Origin: Cupriavidus gilardii
GTDB lineage: Bacteria > Pseudomonadota > Gammaproteobacteria > Burkholderiales > Burkholderiaceae
Direction of reading: 5' to 3'
Assembly: GCF_013314895.1 (NCBI RefSeq)
Contig: NZ_JABTYE010000008.1
Coordinates: 1 to 64,000 of the forward strand
DNA length: 64,000 nucleotides
The position numbers were made by a program, and so were the translations under genes. Below the pieces are notes generated by a model that was not told the origin of the DNA, ran no database searches, and saw only the letters and a program-made list of their open reading frames with translations. Below, in pieces: positions 59,510 to 64,000 of this stretch (the first letter of the stretch is position 1; each line of letters opens with the position of its first letter).

Positions 59510-60070
59510 TCACCAACGCAGGCGCGACTGTGCCGGCGTCAGCGTCGTGCCCGACTGGCGCTTGTCGGTGGCAAGCTGCGCGGCAATCCGGTTCACGCCA
59601 GGGAACAGACGGAACACGCGCACCTCGACGGAACGCAGTGCCTCGGGACGCGTGCAGCGGAAGCGGTAGTCCGCATCGAGATCCGCATGCTGCTGGTGCT
59701 CGGCGTGCACCTTGCCCCGCGGGGCCTCGCCCTCGCCGGTCAAGCCGTGGTGCAGCGCGCCGAGATGGACCTGCGCGGCTTCGAAGCGGCAATCCGCCTC
59801 GGGAGAAGGAAAGAACAGCGCCGCGCCATCGCGCAGGCTGGCGACCGCCTGACGGACCTTCTGCCGCTCGGCGTCGGTGCGCGGCAGGCGCTCGAAACCG
59901 AACACATTGTCGAGCGGCGATGCCAGCGCGATCGACAGCACCTGGTCCTCGACGGCGACATCGAGCGTGGCCTGCCCATGAACATGGGGTTCGGCGGCCC
60001 GCGCTTGACCGCCAATCGATATCGCGGCGAAGGCGATGGCAAACAGAGGGCGCGAGAGTAGCGAATACAT
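59510..60070 (-). CDS. DUF2796/ZrgA-like periplasmic zinc-binding protein
   Basis: A 186-residue secreted protein. The signal peptide is MYSLLSRPLFAIAFAAISI with cleavage near ARA-AEPH, so the mature form begins AEPHVHGQATLDVAVE. A His-rich segment (GKVHAEHQQHADLDADYRF) lies in the second half. Both features are typical of the ZrgA zinc-uptake family known from Vibrio. It heads a four-gene operon (ATPase, permease, DUF3299) and has a Zur-box-like palindrome 85 nt upstream. ATG 60070 is preferred to a longer in-frame start, which would spoil the signal peptide. Confidence 0.83.
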   Translation of the reverse strand: MYSLLSRPLFAIAFAAISIGGQARAAEPHVHGQATLDVAVEDQVLSIALASPLDNVFGFERLPRTDAERQKVRQAVASLRDGAALFFPSPEADCRFEAAQVHLGALHHGLTGEGEAPRGKVHAEHQQHADLDADYRFRCTRPEALRSVEVRVFRLFPGVNRIAAQLATDKRQSGTTLTPAQSRLRW

Positions 60071-60154
60071 GTGTCGATCGTCCTTCTGCGATGCTGCCGG
60101 TTCCCCGGACAGGATGAAAGACAGCACGCCCGGCGGCGCGCATGGATCGGAAAA

Positions 60155-60170
60155 TGATAACTTATTATCA
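60155..60170. promoter_or_regulatory. Zur-box-like palindrome upstream of the ZrgA operon
   Basis: TGATAA-CTTA-TTATCA (perfect 6-bp arms) lies in a locally AT-rich segment 85 nt upstream of the ZrgA-like ATG and 42 nt past the upstream lldD-like stop. It resembles Zur-family sites built on TGATA/TATCA arms. The encoded protein family supports zinc-repressed expression. Confidence 0.55.
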
Positions 60171-60211
60171 GTAGCGAGCCCGCTCCCGGCGCTCGGCGCC
60201 CGCCAACACCG

Positions 60212-61303
60212 CTATCGCGACGGCGCCAGAACGGACGCATCGATCGCGTCCAACGTGGGGCAGCCCGTCAGCGCCATCGCGATCTCCAGCTCGGTCTGCA
60301 GCAACGTCAGCATATGCGCCACGCCCGGCATGCCGCCCACCGCCAGCGCGTGGAGGACCGGTTGTCCGAGCAGCACCGCCGTCGCGCCCGAAGCGATCGC
60401 CTTGACGATGTCCGTTCCGCGTCGGATCCCGCCATCGAGCAATACGGGCACCCTGCCGCGGACTAGCGCCGCGATGGCGGGCAGGCAATCGATCGTTGCC
60501 GGTACGGTGTCCAGCGTACGTCCGCCATGGTTCGATACCACGATGCCTGCAACCCCGGCGCGCAGTGCAGGCTCGACATCCTGCGGGTTGAGCAGCCCCT
60601 TGACCAGCACCGGCAGCGAAGTCTGCCGACACAGGGCTTCGATATCGCGCCACGTCGGCGCATTCTTCAGCATGCCGCGGAAGACGGGGCTGCCGTTGCT
60701 TGCGCTGACCGGCGCGACCAGCGGATAGCCGGCGAGATTCACGGCGCTGATGTCGTCCGGCAAGCGGAATCCCGCCCGCTGCTCGATATTGCGCACGCCG
60801 CTGACCGCCGCGTCGATCGTCACGACGATGGCCCGGTAGCCGGCCTGCTCCGCGCGGCGCACCAGATCGAGCGTGTCCTGCGTTCGGGGTTGGAAATACA
60901 GCTGGAACCACAGCGGCACCGTCGATGCCCGCGCGATGTCCTCGAGCGTGACGCTCGACTGCGTACTGACCGTCATCCACGTGCGCGTCAGCGACGCCGC
61001 CTGCACGGTCGCCAGCTCGCCGTCCGGATGCACCAGCCGATGAAAGGCCGTCGGTGCGATCAGGATCGGATGGTCCAGCACCTCGCCGAACAGCGTCCGT
61101 CGTGCCGATGCCTGCGACATGTCGGCCAGCGCCCGGGGCATCAGCCGAAGACGCTCGAAGGCGGCACCGTTCTCGTGCTGGGTGATGCCATCCGCGGCGG
61201 CGCCGGCGATATAGGCGCGAATGGCGGGCTCCGTCCGTTCATGGAATCGCCGCTCATAGTCGCGCAGCGAGACGGTATCGGCAGGGATTTGCCAGCGCGT
61301 CAC
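60212..61303 (-). CDS. FMN-dependent alpha-hydroxy-acid (L-lactate) dehydrogenase family protein
   Basis: This 363-residue FMN TIM-barrel enzyme resembles LldD, glycolate oxidase and lactate oxidase. FMN and substrate residues are [22 protein letters not shown], the catalytic base His in [11 protein letters not shown] and [13 protein letters not shown]. At 363 residues and without hydrophobic loop-4 segment it looks like a soluble oxidase-type member rather than membrane-bound LldD. Translation begins at GTG overlapping the PiuC stop (GTGA), so it is coupled to siderophore-receptor genes. The true substrate may differ from lactate. Confidence 0.85.
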   Translation of the reverse strand: MTRWQIPADTVSLRDYERRFHERTEPAIRAYIAGAAADGITQHENGAAFERLRLMPRALADMSQASARRTLFGEVLDHPILIAPTAFHRLVHPDGELATVQAASLTRTWMTVSTQSSVTLEDIARASTVPLWFQLYFQPRTQDTLDLVRRAEQAGYRAIVVTIDAAVSGVRNIEQRAGFRLPDDISAVNLAGYPLVAPVSASNGSPVFRGMLKNAPTWRDIEALCRQTSLPVLVKGLLNPQDVEPALRAGVAGIVVSNHGGRTLDTVPATIDCLPAIAALVRGRVPVLLDGGIRRGTDIVKAIASGATAVLLGQPVLHALAVGGMPGVAHMLTLLQTELEIAMALTGCPTLDAIDASVLAPSR

Positions 61304-61986
61304 AGTTCCGCCCAGCGACGCAGCAGGTTGTGATAGTGATTGACCAGGGCCAGCACGGCGTCCTTGTCATCGCCCAGTTGCTTGCGGATCTCGATGATGG
61401 CGAGATCGAGTTCGTACAGCATGCGGCGCTGGCCGTCGTCCTTGACCATCGACTGCGCCCAGAAGAACGAGGCCCAGCGCGTCCCCCGCGTGACCGGCGT
61501 CACCCTGTGCAGCGACGAGGCGGGATAGAGCACCAGATGCCCGGCGGGCAGCTTGACCGTGTGGGAGCCGTAGAGGTCCTCGATCACCAGCTCGCCGCCG
61601 TCGTACTCGTCGGGATCGGACAGGAACAGCGTGCTGGACACATCTGCGCGAATCCGCATGCCGCCGGTTCCCGGCACCGTGCGAATCGCATTGTCGACAT
61701 GGGTGCCGAAGGTCATCTCGCTGTCGTAGCGATTGAACATCGGCGGCATCACGCGCAAGGGCAGCGCGGCCGAATGATAGGTGGGGTGGCGCCCCAATGC
61801 CGTCAGCACAAGCTCGCCAAGCTCGCGGGCCTCGGCGCTGTCGACCGGAATCTGCAGGTTGTGCTTGGACTTCGCGGCCAGATCGCCAGCAGTCACGCGT
61901 CCGTCGACCCATTGCGAGCGCTCGAGCCGTTCCCGGCAATACCGGATCTCTTCGGGGGTCAGGACATCGGGGATCTGGACCAGCAT
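61300..61986 (-). CDS. piuC: Fe(II)/2-oxoglutarate-dependent PKHD-type hydroxylase (PiuC/YbiX)
   Basis: This 228-residue dioxygenase has the facial triad His96, Asp98 (GTHVDNAIR) and His160 (SSLHRVTPV), with the 2-oxoglutarate Arg at about 170. The PiuC/YbiX signatures include [12 protein letters not shown] and [11 protein letters not shown]. These proteins are regularly encoded next to catecholate siderophore receptors and are iron-regulated, as here; the reaction is not established. The start lies 106 nt beyond the receptor stop, after an intrinsic terminator, so partial read-through or a separate promoter is implied. Confidence 0.92.
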   Translation of the reverse strand: MLVQIPDVLTPEEIRYCRERLERSQWVDGRVTAGDLAAKSKHNLQIPVDSAEARELGELVLTALGRHPTYHSAALPLRVMPPMFNRYDSEMTFGTHVDNAIRTVPGTGGMRIRADVSSTLFLSDPDEYDGGELVIEDLYGSHTVKLPAGHLVLYPASSLHRVTPVTRGTRWASFFWAQSMVKDDGQRRMLYELDLAIIEIRKQLGDDKDAVLALVNHYHNLLRRWAEL

Positions 61987-62048
61987 GGCAGCGTCGGTGC
62001 AAGAAAAGGGCGGCGAGGCAGCGGAAGTCCCGATTCTAGCGGCTTCCC

Positions 62049-62085
62049 CAAAAGCCGAAGGCGCCGCAGACTGCCGGCGCCTTCG
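62049..62085 (-). terminator. Intrinsic terminator after the TonB-dependent receptor
   Basis: A perfect 10-bp stem GAAGGCGCCG / CGGCGCCTTC with an 8-nt loop, followed on the minus strand by GGCTTTT. It sits 8 nt past the receptor stop and before piuC. Confidence 0.75.
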
Positions 62086-62092
62086 TTTCCAT

Positions 62093-64000
62093 TTAGAACG
62101 TCATGCCGACGTTCAGCAGGAACGTCCTGCGCGAGGTCGGCACCGCGCGCACCGCACCGAACGAGGACTGATAGTTCAGATGGTCCGTCAGGTTGTAGCC
62201 GTTCAGCGAGATCCGGTACTTGCCGACCTTGTACGCGATCATCGCGTCCAGCGAGAAGTTGTCCGGCATCTTGGCGGTGTTCGCCGAATCCGCCCAGTAG
62301 CCGGTGGCGTACTGCAGGCCGCCGCCGATGGTCAGCTTGCCCGGTACCGGCAGCAGCGTATGCGGGATGTCATAGGCGGTCCACAGCGTGACGTTGTGGC
62401 GCGACACGCCCGGCGCCGCGTTGCCGACGATGGCGCCGTTGCTGGCCGAGGTCACCTCGCCGCTCAGGTAGGCATAGGCGACATTGGCGGTCCAGCCGCC
62501 GACGATGCGGCCGCTCAAGCCCACTTCCACGCCGCGGATCTTGCGGCCTTCGCCGGAATCGGAGAAGCCGTTGGTGATATCGCCGGTCACCGGATCGACC
62601 GTGTAGGCGTTGGCCTTCTTCGTCTGGAAGATCGCGCCGGTCAGGCCCAGCCGCTTGTCGAGGAAATCGACCTTGGCGCCCACCTCGATGGTGTCCGAAC
62701 GCTCGGGCTCGTTGCCGACGCCGTTCTGCGGCACTTCCGACGCCACGCCCCCGACCGCCACCGCGATATCGGTGCCCACCGGCCGGTAGGTGCGCGAGAA
62801 CGACGTGTAGAACATCGCGTCCCTGGTCGGCTCCCAGATCGCGCTGATGGCCGGGCTCAGCTTCTTCGAATCGGCCTTGCCGCCCAGCGTCGACGCGCTG
62901 GTCGAGAATTCGCTCTGGAAGTAGTCCCAGCGCAGGCTGCCCAGCAGCGAGAACTTGTCGTTGAGCCAGACCCGATCGTTGACGAACACGCCAACGTTGG
63001 TCGCATTGGCGTCGCGCGTGTTGGCGTAGGCCACCGTCGCGTTCGGGCTGTTGCCGAAGACCGGATTGACGACGGTCTGGTTGTTGTTGCGGCCGGTCCA
63101 GGTGCCCATGCTGCGATGGTCGCGCTGGTAGATCGTATCGAGGCCCAACATCGCCTTGTGGCGCAGGCTGCCGGTCATGAACTCGCCCCGGGCGCTCAGC
63201 ACGTTCTGGACGCCCCAGCCGCGCTGCAGATACGTCATGCCGCCGCCGGCGCCGTACGACAGGGCGACGTTGCCCCCGGCCAGCAGCCTCTGGAGGTTGG
63301 CGTAACTGACTGCGGCAGGATTGGTCGCCGAGAAGTCGCGCTCGTAATAGCTGAAGCGCGTGTCATTGCTGACGGTGATGCCGTTGTCGAGCTTCGTCTT
63401 GAAGTTCGACGACACCACGTGCGCATCGGTCCTGTCGCGATCGGTATTGCGCACGTACGAGGTCGACGAGGAAATTCCCGGCACGCCGTACTCGGTCAGC
63501 GGACGGTAGATGCCGTCGGCCCCCTGCGCGACGGGCACGCCGAAGTCCGGCGCGCCGGTGCGGCGCAGGTACGAATAGTTCAGGTGCCATTCGGTGCTGG
63601 TGCCCAGCCCTGTGCCGAAATCGATGGCAAGACCGCGGCGGTCGTCGCCGACGTGGGCGCGATCGGCAACGCGGCCGTTCTGGAACATGCCGTTGATGCG
63701 CAGCGCCGAGGTGTCGTTCAGGCGGAAGTTGCTGTCGACGGTGGTGCGATAGGTGTCTTCGGTGGCGAAGCCCTGATCGATGCTGGTGCTGGTATGCAGG
63801 TTCGCCTTCTTGGTGGTCTGGTTGATCAGACCGCCGACATTGCCCACGCCGAAGCTCTCGCCCGAAGGTCCCTTGATGACCTCGACGCTTTCCGTATTGA
63901 ACGCATCGCGCTTGTAGGCGCCGAAATCGCGCAGGCCGTCGACGTAGATGTCGCCCTTGGCGGACAGGCCGCGAATACGGAACTGGTCGCCGCTCTGACC
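62093..64000 (-). CDS. TonB-dependent siderophore receptor (5' end outside the window)
   Basis: The reading frame stays open to the window edge, so the signal peptide, TonB box and start of the plug are missing. About 635 residues are present. Plug-domain motifs are visible ([22 protein letters not shown] and [22 protein letters not shown], each shown in part: [17 protein letters not shown]). A 22-strand barrel follows, with [17 protein letters not shown]-like strands and the C-terminal Phe (FLLNVGMTF). The neighbouring piuC suggests a catecholate siderophore receptor of the PiuA/Fiu group. It is probably Fur-regulated, but the promoter is outside the window. Confidence 0.9.
   Translation of the reverse strand, partial: GQSGDQFRIRGLSAKGDIYVDGLRDFGAYKRDAFNTESVEVIKGPSGESFGVGNVGGLINQTTKKANLHTSTSIDQGFATEDTYRTTVDSNFRLNDTSALRINGMFQNGRVADRAHVGDDRRGLAIDFGTGLGTSTEWHLNYSYLRRTGAPDFGVPVAQGADGIYRPLTEYGVPGISSSTSYVRNTDRDRTDAHVVSSNFKTKLDNGITVSNDTRFSYYERDFSATNPAAVSYANLQRLLAGGNVALSYGAGGGMTYLQRGWGVQNVLSARGEFMTGSLRHKAMLGLDTIYQRDHRSMGTWTGRNNNQTVVNPVFGNSPNATVAYANTRDANATNVGVFVNDRVWLNDKFSLLGSLRWDYFQSEFSTSASTLGGKADSKKLSPAISAIWEPTRDAMFYTSFSRTYRPVGTDIAVAVGGVASEVPQNGVGNEPERSDTIEVGAKVDFLDKRLGLTGAIFQTKKANAYTVDPVTGDITNGFSDSGEGRKIRGVEVGLSGRIVGGWTANVAYAYLSGEVTSASNGAIVGNAAPGVSRHNVTLWTAYDIPHTLLPVPGKLTIGGGLQYATGYWADSANTAKMPDNFSLDAMIAYKVGKYRISLNGYNLTDHLNYQSSFGAVRAVPTSRRTFLLNVGMTF

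Overview
This 64-kb window is GC-rich DNA from a Gram-negative aerobe, most likely a betaproteobacterium of the order Burkholderiales close to Cupriavidus or Ralstonia. This rests on two Bug/TctC-type binding proteins, a Gram-negative porin, an MFS gene divergent from cyoABCD that is followed by SURF1 and RegBA, a DUF3597 protein, and dispersed GC-rich palindromes. No rRNA, tRNA, insertion sequence, prophage or CRISPR array was seen. Coding density is high. The many long open frames opposite real genes are GC-bias artefacts.

Layout. (1) 0.1-3.7 kb: an acyl-CoA ligase and an extradiol dioxygenase with complete BphC-type catalytic residues, divergent from a TetR regulator. (2) 3.6-12.3 kb: a respiratory block on the minus strand (cyoA-B-C-D, SURF1, RegB-type redox kinase, RegA-type regulator) with a divergent MFS transporter. 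(3) 12.5-21 kb: a hybrid histidine kinase, aquaporin Z, a glutathione transferase with a divergent LysR regulator, a chemoreceptor behind a sigma28-like promoter, and a DUF3597 protein. (4) 21-29.8 kb: a probable operon for uptake and hydrolysis of an amide- or peptide-like compound (Liv-type ABC transporter, M20 amidohydrolase, MlrC-type M81 protein), with a divergent GntR/FadR regulator and a perfect palindrome between them.

(5) 29.8-48.5 kb: the most distinctive region, a long and almost entirely minus-strand catabolic cluster. It encodes a Rieske oxygenase, a PDR/VanB-type reductase, an extradiol dioxygenase, two SDRs, a cupin, an alpha/beta hydrolase, a ThDP enzyme, an aspartate-dehydrogenase-like enzyme, an aldehyde dehydrogenase, an AAHS transporter, a porin and two Bug proteins. 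It also holds two very similar IclR regulators. Three near-identical 16-bp palindromes (consensus GTTYYATATATGRAAC) lie at its promoters. The gene set suggests oxygenolytic breakdown of an aromatic, possibly nitrogen-containing, compound; the substrate cannot be read from the sequence.

(6) 48.5-57 kb: an Rpn/DUF4351 nuclease-like protein, an SDR, a nitronate-monooxygenase-like protein, a DsbA-fold isomerase, an Lrp regulator divergent from an EamA exporter, NhaA with a structured leader, and a periplasmic asparaginase. (7) 56.8-64 kb: a ZrgA-like zinc uptake operon preceded by a Zur-box-like palindrome, then a siderophore-receptor (cut by the window edge)/PiuC/LldD-like set.
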